Assembly: GCA_963822145.1 (NCBI GenBank)
Contig: CAWGGG010000001.1
Coordinates: 1-64,000 of the forward strand
Source of the DNA: UBA5072 sp963822145
Lineage (GTDB): Bacteria; Bacteroidota; Bacteroidia; Bacteroidales; UBA10428
Direction of reading: 5' to 3'
DNA: 64,000 bases
Positions 42,500 to 52,546 of the stretch are shown here, in pieces (within the stretch, counting starts at the first letter, position 1; each line of letters opens with the position of its first letter). Made by a program: the position numbers and the translations under genes. A model generated the notes under the pieces. The model was not told where the DNA came from. It did not search any database and saw only the letters and a list, made by a program, of their open reading frames with translations.

Positions 42500-44902
42500 T
42501 TACTCATATCTCAAAGCCACAACAGGATTCCTGTTTGCAGCTCTCCACGAAAGGACTGAGACGGTTGTAAGGGTAATAATACAGGCCGTCAATCCGGCCA
42601 GTGCAAAAATCCACCAGCTGAGCGACGTTTTATAGGCAAAACCCTCCATCCATTTGCGCATTAAAATGAATGCCAAAGGAAAGGCCAGGATAAAAGATAT
42701 CAAAACCCATTTTAAGATATCCCAGCTAAGCATCATCATAATTTCGCACGTTTCGGCACCATTGATTTTGCGAATACCGATTTCCCTGGTGCGCCGCTGG
42801 GTATTCAGCAGGGTCAGTCCGAGCATCCCCATGGAACAGATAAACAAGGCAATACCTGTGAACAGGGACAACAAACTTACCTGTAAGAGCTCTGTTTCAT
42901 AAAGGCTCTCATACATGGAACTGACGTACTTATATTGGAACAGATAGCCGGGAAACATTTTCCCCCATACATTTTTTATATCGGCCAATGCCTTTGCCTG
43001 CATGCCTGGACGGGAGGAGATCACAAAATTTATCAGCCACAGGTCTTTTCTTTTAAAAAATACCAGCGGTTCGACTTCCTTTTTAAGACTTGAAAGATGG
43101 AAATCCTGCACTACGCCAATAATTTTGCCATCCGGAATACTGACATCCTCCATGTTGGTATTAAGCTGGAACGCTTTCCCGATAATCTGATCAGGATCGG
43201 CGTAATGCAGTCTTCTCAAAGCTGATTCGTTGATTATGTATTCTCCCGAACCCGCATGGTCATCATTATCGGCAGAAAAGTTTCGGCCAGACAGAAATTT
43301 TAAATTGAAGATGCTGGCAAACGAATAATCGCACGGAAAAATTCCAATATAATTATCGGCCTTGCTGTCATTGTTTTTCTCATACCCTTCCAGGGTAAAC
43401 TCAAACATGTCATTTGCCTCTCCCCCGGGAGGCTCAAACATGGCTGAGACGTTCTCAATGGAGCTGTATTTTAACAATTCTGCTTTAAATAATTCAAATT
43501 TGTTTTGTACATCGGTATGCACATCCTCGAAACATATCAGATTATTATTGCTGAATCCCATGCTGTTTTTCAAGGCAAAATTGGTTTGCCTGTAAATCAC
43601 AAAAACTGCCACAATCAATGCAATTGAAATGGTATATTGCATTACGATGATGCTTTTACTTATCCCTCTTCGTCTGAAGGTACTGTTGTTTTTATAATCT
43701 GTTGTTGCAACAACACGGGATATACCCTGTTTCAACAACGGCAGCATGCCGGACAGGATTCCCAGAACACCAAACAACGCAATACAGGAAAGGATGAAAG
43801 GCAAATTGCCTTTGAAAAGGTTTATTCCATAGTTTTGCTGAATGAGCCTGTTAACAGGGATTGTCATAAATCCGACGATCAGGATAGAGCCCATTATGAT
43901 GACAATACCTTCATAAATGAAATACTTCAGGATCATCATGCTTGAGCAACCATTCACCTTACTGACAAAAAGGAACCTGTCACTATAACCTGCCATGCCT
44001 GTATTGAGGTTGGCATAATTGGCAAACGCGATAAGCAACAGTATCAGCGCAGCCAGTGAAAGGGCATAGATAACCGATAAATTGCCATTGGCCTCTATTT
44101 CCCTCAATTTGTTGGAATGCAGGTGTATATCAGTGATTTTTTGCAAATGGGCTTCCGGTTGATTCCCTATGCTATCGTTTCTAACCTGTGCAGCATAGAA
44201 ATCTTTAAATCCAGACAGAATTCTCCCGGGATTGGCATTTTCGTTCAATAAAAAATAGGTCCAGGCCCACCCCTCAAAAATCTTTTTATCAACAGGCGTG
44301 GTAATCAATTCGGGATGAAAGTGACTGTTCTGCGGAAAGTCTTTCATAATTCCTTTAATCGTAAAAAGAAAATCCCTGTCATAGAACTGTCCTGCCGGCA
44401 GGATCAAAACCTGACCAACCGGGTTAATCTTTCCAAATACGCTTTCAGCAAAGCTCTCAGAAACCAGCATGGATCCCGGACCATCTAATACATTGTCGGG
44501 ATCACCGGTAATAAGTTCAGCATCAAACACCTGAAAGAAGGTACTGTCGCATTCAAAGGCCTGGGTGATGGGAATATATTCTTCATTGAATTTCATGACA
44601 CCGCCACGGATGGGTGCCAGCCGGACATAGTTTTTTATTTCCGGAAAATGATCCGCCATGGCCGGAATATACTCGGTATGACTTACCCGCGCAAAGTGCT
44701 TGCCTGCAATAACAGACTGGTCGGTAATGGTAAACCGGTAAATCCGGTCTGATCCCGGATGAAACCTGTCATAGGACAATTCATTTTTCAGGAATAAAAG
44801 GATCAGTAAAACGCTGATCCATGAGAGGCTGATTCCTAATACTTTAATGAGATTGAGAAAGGGTCTTTTTATAAGATTTCTGAAGACAATTTTCAGGATC
44901 AT
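42500..44902 (-). CDS. FtsX/MacB-type ABC permease
   Basis: The 800-residue inner-membrane protein has a transmembrane helix near 20-40, a large MacB-type periplasmic domain (about 50-285), and three helices in 285-400. A second helix and periplasmic module (about 425-675) and three final helices follow, ending with VVALRYE. This layout is the Bacteroidota duplicated FtsX permease. No ATPase gene is adjacent, so it must use one encoded elsewhere. A -7-like TATATTTG lies upstream (minus strand, 44943-44950). Substrate unknown. Confidence 0.85.
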   Translation of the reverse strand: MILKIVFRNLIKRPFLNLIKVLGISLSWISVLLILLFLKNELSYDRFHPGSDRIYRFTITDQSVIAGKHFARVSHTEYIPAMADHFPEIKNYVRLAPIRGGVMKFNEEYIPITQAFECDSTFFQVFDAELITGDPDNVLDGPGSMLVSESFAESVFGKINPVGQVLILPAGQFYDRDFLFTIKGIMKDFPQNSHFHPELITTPVDKKIFEGWAWTYFLLNENANPGRILSGFKDFYAAQVRNDSIGNQPEAHLQKITDIHLHSNKLREIEANGNLSVIYALSLAALILLLIAFANYANLNTGMAGYSDRFLFVSKVNGCSSMMILKYFIYEGIVIIMGSILIVGFMTIPVNRLIQQNYGINLFKGNLPFILSCIALFGVLGILSGMLPLLKQGISRVVATTDYKNNSTFRRRGISKSIIVMQYTISIALIVAVFVIYRQTNFALKNSMGFSNNNLICFEDVHTDVQNKFELFKAELLKYSSIENVSAMFEPPGGEANDMFEFTLEGYEKNNDSKADNYIGIFPCDYSFASIFNLKFLSGRNFSADNDDHAGSGEYIINESALRRLHYADPDQIIGKAFQLNTNMEDVSIPDGKIIGVVQDFHLSSLKKEVEPLVFFKRKDLWLINFVISSRPGMQAKALADIKNVWGKMFPGYLFQYKYVSSMYESLYETELLQVSLLSLFTGIALFICSMGMLGLTLLNTQRRTREIGIRKINGAETCEIMMMLSWDILKWVLISFILAFPLAFILMRKWMEGFAYKTSLSWWIFALAGLTACIITLTTVSVLSWRAANRNPVVALRYE

Positions 44903-45104
44903 CGGGATCGTACAGTCGTTATAATGATTTAAGATTCTTTTTCAAATATAATGTGAAGCGATCTATTAAAGCATACGAAACCCCGAAGATTATCATGATT
45001 TGCCCGAAACAGGAAATTTTAATCTGATATCCTTCCGCCATTGTTAAGAAAACTATTCCTGGCAGAGGATTTAGTAGGGAGGTATTTTGAAATCCCGGAT
45101 AAAC

Positions 45105-47019
45105 CTAATTAACTTCCAGTACCTTTTTTATGGACTCAAGATTCCTGTGATTTAGTATGTTTTTTGCTTCCGGAGAATATAAATATTCTATCGTATCCTT
45201 GTATCGCTCAACGATTTTGGTTCTTACCATCTTCCCCAGGCTGTTCAGCATTTTGTTATCGCCGCTGAATGGCTCATCAAGTATGGCTATAGCGGCAGGC
45301 AGCCACCTCGAAGGGAAAAGGTTGTCATGCGTGCCTCCCTGCTTGTACTGGCTGATCACAGATTCAAGCTCCTTTAGTATGGCTTCAGGTCCCTGTGGTA
45401 TGGCCAGGTTGATATTATTGTCTTTGGCCCATTTTGCGAGTGCTTCACCATTCGGCACAAGCAGCGCGGTGGTATATTTGTTCTGGTTGTTGTACAGCAT
45501 CATCTGGTCGATGAACGGGGACCTGTCGGTTATGGTTTCTTCAATTCCTTCGGGACTGTATTTTTCGCCGTCATCCGATATGAGCAGACTTTTGAACCTT
45601 CCCAGCACATACAGGAACCGGTCTTCGTCCACGTACCCCATATCCCCGGTATAGAGCCAACCATCCCTGATTGTTTCCGATGTTGCTTTTTCATTTTTCC
45701 AGTAACCTTTCATCACATTTTCCCCGCGGATAACAATCTCACCTTTTTTCCCGACAGGCAATTCTTTTCCGTCTTCATCGCATATCTTCAGGTCGAGATA
45801 TTTTACGATGTTCCCTGAAGTTCCCAGCTTATGCCTTTTCAGCACGTTGGAGGAAATTACCGGGGCGGCCTCGGTCAAGCCGTACCCCTGCAGCATCGGA
45901 ATGCCAATAGCATAGAAAAATTTCTGGACTTCAATGTCAAGCAGGGCAGCTCCTCCGATGAAGAACTCCAGTCTGCCGCCAAAATTGGCTCTGATTTTTT
46001 TAAACAGGATGATATCATAAAGCTTATACAAAGGCTTTAGCAGTATCCTCATTCCTTTCCCCCGGTCCCATCCATTGCCATTATAGCGGTAAGCAATCTT
46101 CAGGGCATGCCTGAAAAGCTTCTCGATGAGCGGGCCCTTGTCCCTGATGCCTTTTTCAATCCCTTTGCGCAAGTTCTTTGCCAGGGCAGGTGCGCTGAAC
46201 AGGAAGACGGGCCTGATCTCCCTGATATTTTCAGGGAGATGTTTAAGACTGTCGAGATAGGATTTGCCAGCCTGAACAGCAGCCAGACTGGCGCCTGCGG
46301 CCATCATGATATATATGCCGGCGGTATGGGCAAAGGAGTGATCCCATGGCAGGATGAGCAGCGTTGTCCACCACGAAGGAACTTCCAGGAGCGTGAGTGC
46401 CTGGTCAATATTGGCAGTGTAATTCCTGTGCGACAGGATAATTCCCTTGGGATCGGCCGTTGTTCCCGAAGTATAGCAAATGGTGGCATAATCGTCGGGG
46501 CCCACTGATTTCAATATTTCCGTAAATCTGTCATGGTTTTTTTCAAGGTATTCTCCGCCCAGTTTTTTAACCTCTCCAAGGTATATCTCATCGTTTGCGT
46601 AACTTTCCCTGGGATCAAGGAGAATGATCTTTTCAAGATTTTTAAGCTCTTTCCTGATTTGATTGATTTTGTCAAACTGCAGGTTTGATACGATGATCCA
46701 TCTGGATTCCGAATGGTCAAGCCTGAATTTCAGGTCGGCCCCCTCCCTCAGGGTAATGGAAAGCGGCACGCTGACGGCACCCGTATGCATTATCCCGAGC
46801 TCACTAATCACCCAGTCGGTACGGGCCTCGGATAACAAAGCGATCCGGTCGCCTTTTTTTATGCCGAGCGCCAGGAATCCCGCCGTCACTTTGTATGCCT
46901 GTTCCAGGGTCTCTTTGAAGGTGATGGACTCATACCTGTCGGTTTTCTTCTCATACAGGTAAGGGATGGTTCCCGTAATGTTTTGCGCTGTTTTCCAGCA
47001 ACTCTACAATGGTTTTCAT
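45105..47019 (-). pseudogene. Long-chain acyl-CoA ligase/AMP-forming synthetase, frameshifted near its start
   Basis: The main frame (594 residues from 46889) has all core motifs of an acyl-CoA ligase. They are the P-loop YTSGTTADPKG, GYGLTEAAP, WLYTGDMGYVDED and LGRFKSLLISDDGEKYSPE. The natural N-terminus is in another frame: an ATG at 47019 starts MKTIVELLENSAKHYGNHP. Removing one T near 46961-46962 joins this to YLYEKKTDRYESITFKET and then to the main frame. The gene is therefore either broken by a one-base insertion or affected by a sequencing error. If intact it would be about 637 residues, activating fatty acids to acyl-CoA via acyl-AMP. A downstream start at 46889 would lack part of the N-terminal domain. 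Confidence 0.75.
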
Positions 47020-47124
47020 GTTTCAGACAATTTGGGATTTGGGAGGATCTTGACAGTAAGGTAAACAAATTCCCGATCTTAAACAAACAAGGAATGGTTA
47101 CTTATATAGAAAATGTAAAATATA

Positions 47125-47155
47125 TTTGTCATTATGTAAAAAATAATTATCTTTG
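47125..47155 (+). promoter_or_regulatory. Perfect Bacteroidota promoter upstream of 47196
   Basis: TTTG (47125-47128), a 19-base spacer and TATCTTTG (47148-47155) match the TTTG-N19-TAnnTTTG consensus without mismatch. The start codon lies 41 bases downstream. Confidence 0.82.
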
Positions 47156-47195
47156 TATCTAAATATCTTTACAAAAAGTAATAATAAACATACCA

Positions 47196-47654
47196 ATGAA
47201 AGAGAATACTTATAGCCGGGAAAAACAGATCATGGTGTCTGTCATTACTTCCCTCGTGATCCTGGGACTTTATTCCTTATATGTTTACCACCGGTATATT
47301 TCCGGGAATCCAGGGATCATCAACGACTTTAAATTCTGGGGGAAGGCCTTCCTGGTCCTGATCCCGGTATCAATAGCCGCACAGATCATCATCCACATCA
47401 TATTTGCCATTATCAATAAAATAGTTACGGATGAAGATATCCCCGTGATCAGTGATGAACGCGACAGGCTGATCGAACTGAAGGCCATCAGGATCTCTCA
47501 CTGGATCTTCCTGGCAGGTTTTCTGCTGGCCATGGGATCACAGGCCATCGGGATGCAGCCCTGGGTTATGTTCGTCACGCTCATTGCCTCGGGATTTGCT
47601 GCCGCTATTATTTCGGAAATGGCCAAAATCATTTTTTACAGGAAAGGATTTTAA
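47196..47654 (+). CDS. Small four-helix membrane protein (DUF2178-like)
   Basis: The 152-residue protein has four predicted transmembrane helices, in pairs (about 12-30, 47-70, 100-118, 122-145). A charged cytoplasmic loop lies between them, with DEDIPVISDERDRLIELKA. The DERD-x-x-I-x-x-KA loop is typical of small membrane proteins encoded next to XRE regulators. One base separates its stop from the regulator start, so they are translated together. The loop may hold or signal to the regulator; that is inferred. Confidence 0.7.
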   Translation: MKENTYSREKQIMVSVITSLVILGLYSLYVYHRYISGNPGIINDFKFWGKAFLVLIPVSIAAQIIIHIIFAIINKIVTDEDIPVISDERDRLIELKAIRISHWIFLAGFLLAMGSQAIGMQPWVMFVTLIASGFAAAIISEMAKIIFYRKGF

Positions 47655-47655
47655 T

Positions 47656-47922
47656 ATGAGCAGGTGCCTGATCAGTAACAACATCCGGAAATTGCGATTC
47701 CATTCCGGCGAAATGACGCAGCAGGAACTGGCTGATAAAACGGGGGTGACCCGGCAGACCATTGTCGCCATTGAAAACGGGAAATACTTTCCTACCCTGG
47801 AGCTGGCATTCCGGATTGCCCGTGTTTTCAACACACCGCTTGAAGACGTATTCACTTTTATCCCTGAAGAAGACAAAACATTTAATAATACTATTGACTC
47901 CCATGAAAAACCAAATCGCTGA
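47656..47922 (+). CDS. XRE-family HTH transcriptional regulator
   Basis: The 88-residue protein is a Cro/CI-type helix-turn-helix with NNIRKLRFHSGEMTQQELAD, KTGVTRQTIVAIENGKY and a closing FNTPLEDVFTF. I start at the ATG at 47656, because the longer open frame back to 47584 overlaps the membrane-protein gene and adds unrelated residues. It forms a pair with the upstream four-helix membrane protein. Its 3' end overlaps the aminotransferase gene by 20 bases, so all three are one transcript. Confidence 0.85.
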   Translation: MSRCLISNNIRKLRFHSGEMTQQELADKTGVTRQTIVAIENGKYFPTLELAFRIARVFNTPLEDVFTFIPEEDKTFNNTIDSHEKPNR

Positions 47923-49834
47923 AGCATTTGAAAAGCTCGAACAAAGTGTATATGCATCGCTGGAGACTTATTCCAACGTCCACCGGGGCAGCGGGCACTT
48001 TTCCATGGCTTCTACACTTTTATTCGAAGAGGCCAGAAAAATTGTCCTGGAATACCTCAGTCTGAGCAGACACAATAACACGGTCATCTTTTGCACCCCC
48101 AGAAGAGCAGCAATTATCAGTGAAAAACTAAAAACGAAAAGATATCAGGTTTTATCAAGCAGCGATTTCGGTCTGCCGCTGGGTGTCAGGGCACTGGCTG
48201 TGGACAAAAAATTCTTACCCGGAGGTGTTCCTTTCCAGACCGGAGGTGGAAATGCAAGACTTGTTTCGCCCGGTTCGGTCATCTGGGCCGGCGCACCCGA
48301 TAAGTTCGAGGCCGGAACGCCCGCTGTCATAAATATTATCACGTTTGCCAGGGCGTTGCAGCTGATGCGGCATTATGGCATTGAATCGCTCCGTGATGCG
48401 ACTTCCGATATGATTTCTGCTCCTGAGATGTTATTTCATGATGAACTGGAAGAGTTCTCCGGTCATAATATGCTGGCGGAGCTGAAGAAAACCCTGATTG
48501 GCCATAATATACCTGTTCCCACTACTGAGGGTGTAAGACCCTATATTAACCTGGATTATTCTGCCAGTACACCCACCTTCAAACCGGTTTGGAACGCGTT
48601 CCGCCATACATGGCGGCAGTCGCAGCAGACGCAGCAGGAAATCATTCAGGAAACCAGATCGATCTGCGCCAGAGTAATGGGTGCTCCACTCGACACCTTT
48701 GAGGTAATTTTTACTTCCAATACCACGGAATCCATAAACCTGGTAGCGGAAAATTTATCCAGGGCATCCGAACGGGACGTTGAGCCCGTTGTGCTCAACA
48801 CGCTGCTCGAACACAACTCTAATGAGCTGCCATGGCGCATGATCCCCAACTTCACCCTGGTCCGGATGGACGTTGATGATGAAGGCTTTCTGGATCTGAA
48901 TGAACTGGAGTGCATTTTAAGGGCCTACAATAAGGAAGGAAAACACGGTAAGAAGCGGATCAGGCTGGTCGCCATGAGCGGGGCTTCAAATGTCCTCGGC
49001 ACTTTCAACGATCTGGCTGCGATCAGCAGGATCGCTCATCAGTATGGAGCCGAGCTGCTGGTTGATGCGGCGCAGCTGGTGGCACATCGTAAGGTGGAGA
49101 TGGACCGGTGGGGGATTGACTATCTCGCTTTCTCAGCCCATAAGGTTTATGCGCCATTTGGCACCGGCGTGCTGATGGTCAGAAAAGGACTGCTCAACTT
49201 CAGTACCAACGAGCAGGAAATCATCCGTGCATCCGGCGAAGAAAACGCCGGGGGCATCGCCGCGCTGGGGAAAGCGCTTGTGCTTTTACAGCGCACAGGT
49301 TTTGAGGTAATCCGGGAGGAAGAACAGGCGCTTACTGCAAGGGCATTGCGCGGACTTGCCAGGATTAAGGGTCTCAGGTTATATGGGATCAAGGATCCCG
49401 CCTCCCCCAGGTTTGCAAACAAAGGTGGTGTCATTGTCTTTGACCTGAAGAATACTTTCCCCAATGCTTTAGCCAAAGCGCTGGCCGAAAGAGGCGGGAT
49501 CGGTGTTCGCTACGGCTGCCACTGTGCTCATTTGCTGATCAAACGTTTGCTGCATGTTCCTCCCCTGCTGGCGCGATTCCAAAGTCTTATTGTAAGTCTG
49601 TTTCCCAAACTCACCCTCCCCGGCGTGGCCAGGGTGAGCCTGGGTATCGGGAGCAGTGAAGCAGATGTTGACAGACTGATAGAAGTGCTTGACAAAATTG
49701 CCGCAAATAACAAAAGTAACGTGGAAAATCGTCCGGCTGCCTCACAAAAAAGGGTTCCCGGTATAAACCAGAAAGAAGTGCAACAGCAGATCCGGAATTT
49801 CACCCGGGATACTGCCAGGAGAGTTTATTTTTAA
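47903..49834 (+). CDS. Class V aminotransferase (cysteine desulfurase-like) with an extra N-terminal half domain
   Basis: The 643-residue PLP enzyme starts at the ATG at 47903 (MKNQIAEAFEKLEQ); the open frame back to 47762 runs through the regulator gene. The complete catalytic unit covers about 210-610. It has YINLDYSASTP, SNTTESINL, DAAQLVAHRKVEM, the PLP-binding Lys in FSAHKVYAPFGTG, and a Cys-containing RYGCHCAHL. Residues about 15-165 repeat pieces of the same fold (NVHRGSGHFSMASTLLFEEAR, then KFEAGTPAVINII) but lack the PLP lysine, so they look like a shrunken duplicate. The reaction may be cysteine desulfuration or amino-acid epimerisation. Confidence 0.78.
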   Translation: MKNQIAEAFEKLEQSVYASLETYSNVHRGSGHFSMASTLLFEEARKIVLEYLSLSRHNNTVIFCTPRRAAIISEKLKTKRYQVLSSSDFGLPLGVRALAVDKKFLPGGVPFQTGGGNARLVSPGSVIWAGAPDKFEAGTPAVINIITFARALQLMRHYGIESLRDATSDMISAPEMLFHDELEEFSGHNMLAELKKTLIGHNIPVPTTEGVRPYINLDYSASTPTFKPVWNAFRHTWRQSQQTQQEIIQETRSICARVMGAPLDTFEVIFTSNTTESINLVAENLSRASERDVEPVVLNTLLEHNSNELPWRMIPNFTLVRMDVDDEGFLDLNELECILRAYNKEGKHGKKRIRLVAMSGASNVLGTFNDLAAISRIAHQYGAELLVDAAQLVAHRKVEMDRWGIDYLAFSAHKVYAPFGTGVLMVRKGLLNFSTNEQEIIRASGEENAGGIAALGKALVLLQRTGFEVIREEEQALTARALRGLARIKGLRLYGIKDPASPRFANKGGVIVFDLKNTFPNALAKALAERGGIGVRYGCHCAHLLIKRLLHVPPLLARFQSLIVSLFPKLTLPGVARVSLGIGSSEADVDRLIEVLDKIAANNKSNVENRPAASQKRVPGINQKEVQQQIRNFTRDTARRVYF

Positions 49835-49887
49835 TTACGATGCATTCTTATTTTTACAAATAATGGCTATCCGCCATGAATAACATA

Positions 49888-50041
49888 ACCATAATGTCGC
49901 ACCCCGCCTATCGGACGGGGCAGGCACTACGGTGCTTTTGAATTGTTTTACATCATTTCTTTTCTACCATAATATCGCACCGCTGGTGCTTTCAATCATA
50001 ATATTATAAAGGAAAAGCCCCATTCGGGGCGACATTATGGT
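49888..50041. repeat. Cluster of hairpin repeats (ACCATAATGTCGC family)
   Basis: A 13-base end ACCATAATGTCGC (49888-49900) is repeated in inverted form at 50029-50041. A near-identical direct copy starts at 49966 (ACCATAATATCGC). GC hairpins CCCCGCC..GGACGGGG, GCACTACGGTGC and GCCCCATTCGGGGC lie between. The layout resembles REP-type palindromic repeats between genes. No ORF is present in the gap 49835-50101. Confidence 0.7.
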
Positions 50042-50101
50042 GATTGTAAAAGATTCTATTACCAGGCTATATTATCCTATTATTGATTACCGACACCCAT
50101 A

Positions 50102-52231
50102 TTACAAATTATTATTAGACACCAGCCATTTTCTTACCCTTTCATGCTCTTCCTGATATTTGGTCTCCATGTTCTGCAGGATCTTCTTAAATCGTTCCTC
50201 ATTACGGATGCTTTCAAACAAGGGATCGTGTTTTGCGACAATCAGCCAGATCAACTGACAGGATTTATGCTGATCAAAGGCATCCAGGTAATGGTATGCT
50301 TTTGCTTTATTTCCTAAAAACGCATACGTTGCCGCCAGATCATAGGCGGCATAATTTCTCTGTGCATATTCGCGGTTTAGTTCGATGCTTTCCTCGCAAA
50401 ATTTGATTTGCTGATTAAAATAACTCCTGGCCTCTTTGGTCTTTCCGGCTTGCCATAAAGCATATCCTATGCGATGCGAATTATTGATGAAATTCCATCC
50501 CACGTTTTTCTTATGGCGGATGATTACTTCAGCCTGCCTGTATGCCTCTTTTTCGTGCCCCGGGGGTATGCAATATATGATCTGGTCAATAAATGAATAA
50601 GCAGAATCAAGTTCATGAACTTTTTTAAACAATTTCAGACTCTCTTCCAGATTTTCAAGGCAAAACGCTGTCCAGGCCAGACCGTACAAATAGTCTTTTT
50701 CGTTATGATCTATAGCATAAGCTTCCCGGTAATAGTATTTAGCTTTCTCGATAAAGCCAACATTACCATATTCCTGACCCAATTGCCAAAGCAGGGAAGA
50801 ACGCTCCTTCCCGCGCACGAGGTTTAATGCTTTATGGTGGCTGTCGAGACCCTTAACATTGTCATGCATTATCCATATCAGAATAAATCCTTTTCTTTCA
50901 TAGGCGGCAAAATTGTTTGGATTTAACTGGATTGTCTTATCGAAAGCCGCCAAAGCATCATCCATTTTTCCATTGGCGAAGCAGTATAATCCTTTTATAT
51001 AATATGCTTCGTCCAATTGATCGTCGAATTTTAAAGCTTTGTTGACCAAAAAAATGCAAGTATCCATATATCCTTCCTTGAAGTACTTTTCCCATGAATA
51101 TCGGGAATAATAGGCACTGGCCAGACCTGTATAAGCCTTTGCAAACGTAGAATCAATTTCAATGGCTGCTCCATATAAACTGACAGCTTTCAGGTAATCC
51201 TTCTGATTGCTGGTTTTTGTGTAATTGTCCCTGTATTCGTTAGCTTTCATATACAAATCATAGGATGCCAGACTATCGGTGGGTGTTTTATCAATGATCT
51301 GCATTTCTTCCATGGTAAGTCTTACCTCCAGTTCAGAAGCAATTGCCTGTGCTATCCGGCTTTGTATATTGAAGATATCTTTGGTCTCCTGTACCTCCTG
51401 TTCATAGGCTTCCGCCCAGATTTGTCTATCCTTCGCAGCATCAATTAAACGGACCCTGAGATGGAATGTATTGCCGTATTTTTGTCCGCTCCCTTCCACA
51501 ATATAGTTTACATTGAGCTTTCTGGCGATTTCAGAAGCGGCTTTGGTGCTTTTGCGGAACTGCTCTGTTGATAAGCGTGAAATCACTCTCAGATCGTGTA
51601 TTTTACTCAGATTGGCCAGGACATCCTCCATCAGACCGTCCATAAAATACTGGTTGGCAAGGGTATCCGTGAGGTTTCTGAAAGGAAGCACAGCCACTGA
51701 TTTTTCCGGGCTGCGGGCAGGATTTTCATCCGTGTTGGCGGTGTTATTAAAAATACCTGCATAACCCAGGTAAATGATAACCGTAAAAACCAGAATTGCC
51801 GATGTAGAAATAACTACAGTCCGCCATCCGGTCGTTTTTTGTTTATTTTTATCTGTCGCACGTGCCCGAGTAATTTCATCCGTATGGCGTATGGCTTCTT
51901 TTTTTACCGTGCCGGGAGGGTAACCAAAAAACTCATGAAAGCATTTGTTAAAATAGGCAGGACTGCTGAAACCTACCATGAAGGCAACATCTGAAATATT
52001 ACCCGCATTTTGCCGAAGCAGTTCCATGGCACGCCTGAGTCGTATTTCCCTGATAAAATGACTTGCATCCTGGTTTTTGATGGATTTCATTTTGCGATGG
52101 AGGGTCGTCCGGCTTATTCCGGCTTCCCTGGCCAGGTCTTCAATGCTGAAATGCTCGTCCTGGATGTTTTTCAGGATAATGTCCGATAATTTCCTGATAA
52201 AAGCCTGATCCATGGAAAAGGGCTCAGTCAT
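50102..52231 (-). CDS. AraC-type HTH protein with TolB-like and TPR domains
   Basis: The 709-residue protein has an N-terminal AraC DNA-binding domain (about 15-115: FSIEDLAREAGISRTTLHRK, then VAFMVGFSSPAYFNKCFHEF). A transmembrane helix follows (about 137-160). A FlgO/TolB-like domain comes next (about 178-300, SVAVLPFRNLTD...LMEDVLANLS), and TPR repeats extend to the end (about 330-690). The design suggests a membrane-tethered regulator whose outer TPR part senses partners. It is monocistronic, and its promoter lies just upstream. The MDQAFIRKL Met at residue 7 is an alternative start. Confidence 0.83.
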   Translation of the reverse strand: MTEPFSMDQAFIRKLSDIILKNIQDEHFSIEDLAREAGISRTTLHRKMKSIKNQDASHFIREIRLRRAMELLRQNAGNISDVAFMVGFSSPAYFNKCFHEFFGYPPGTVKKEAIRHTDEITRARATDKNKQKTTGWRTVVISTSAILVFTVIIYLGYAGIFNNTANTDENPARSPEKSVAVLPFRNLTDTLANQYFMDGLMEDVLANLSKIHDLRVISRLSTEQFRKSTKAASEIARKLNVNYIVEGSGQKYGNTFHLRVRLIDAAKDRQIWAEAYEQEVQETKDIFNIQSRIAQAIASELEVRLTMEEMQIIDKTPTDSLASYDLYMKANEYRDNYTKTSNQKDYLKAVSLYGAAIEIDSTFAKAYTGLASAYYSRYSWEKYFKEGYMDTCIFLVNKALKFDDQLDEAYYIKGLYCFANGKMDDALAAFDKTIQLNPNNFAAYERKGFILIWIMHDNVKGLDSHHKALNLVRGKERSSLLWQLGQEYGNVGFIEKAKYYYREAYAIDHNEKDYLYGLAWTAFCLENLEESLKLFKKVHELDSAYSFIDQIIYCIPPGHEKEAYRQAEVIIRHKKNVGWNFINNSHRIGYALWQAGKTKEARSYFNQQIKFCEESIELNREYAQRNYAAYDLAATYAFLGNKAKAYHYLDAFDQHKSCQLIWLIVAKHDPLFESIRNEERFKKILQNMETKYQEEHERVRKWLVSNNNL

Positions 52232-52546
52232 GGCTGCGAAATGGGTATAATAAATTTACTAAATAATTGACTCAATGTCAAATTTCCTGATAACAACCAA
52301 ATTACAATTACAGAAAAACACGGTTGTTCTATATTTTCAAAATACAGGTCAAAAGCGCCTGATCCGGGGTCATGAAACATAAGTGCAACAGCATGAAACA
52401 TAAGTTAATTACTCTGGAACATGGGTGTAAATACTTAAGAAACAGATTGATTAACTTTATTTGGAATACCTTATAGACCCAAGGTGAATTTCCGGATTAA
52501 ACGGATATAGCTTTTCAACTTATTTATTAACCAAATCTCTATTGTC
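52232..52546. other. Divergent intergenic region
   Basis: This 315-base AT-rich gap lies between the AraC-TPR gene and a small secreted protein gene. It contains the minus-strand promoter at 52251-52282. Otherwise it has only near-matches to -7 boxes, such as TAACTTTA around 52451, and two copies of CATGAAACATAAGT (about 52372 and 52393) 21 bases apart. No ORF or RNA is recognised. Confidence 0.4.
52251..52282 (-). promoter_or_regulatory. Predicted promoter of the AraC-TPR gene
   Basis: On the minus strand, TTTG (52279-52282), 20 bases, then TAAATTTA (52251-52258), one mismatch from TAnnTTTG. It lies 20 bases before the ATG. Confidence 0.5.
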
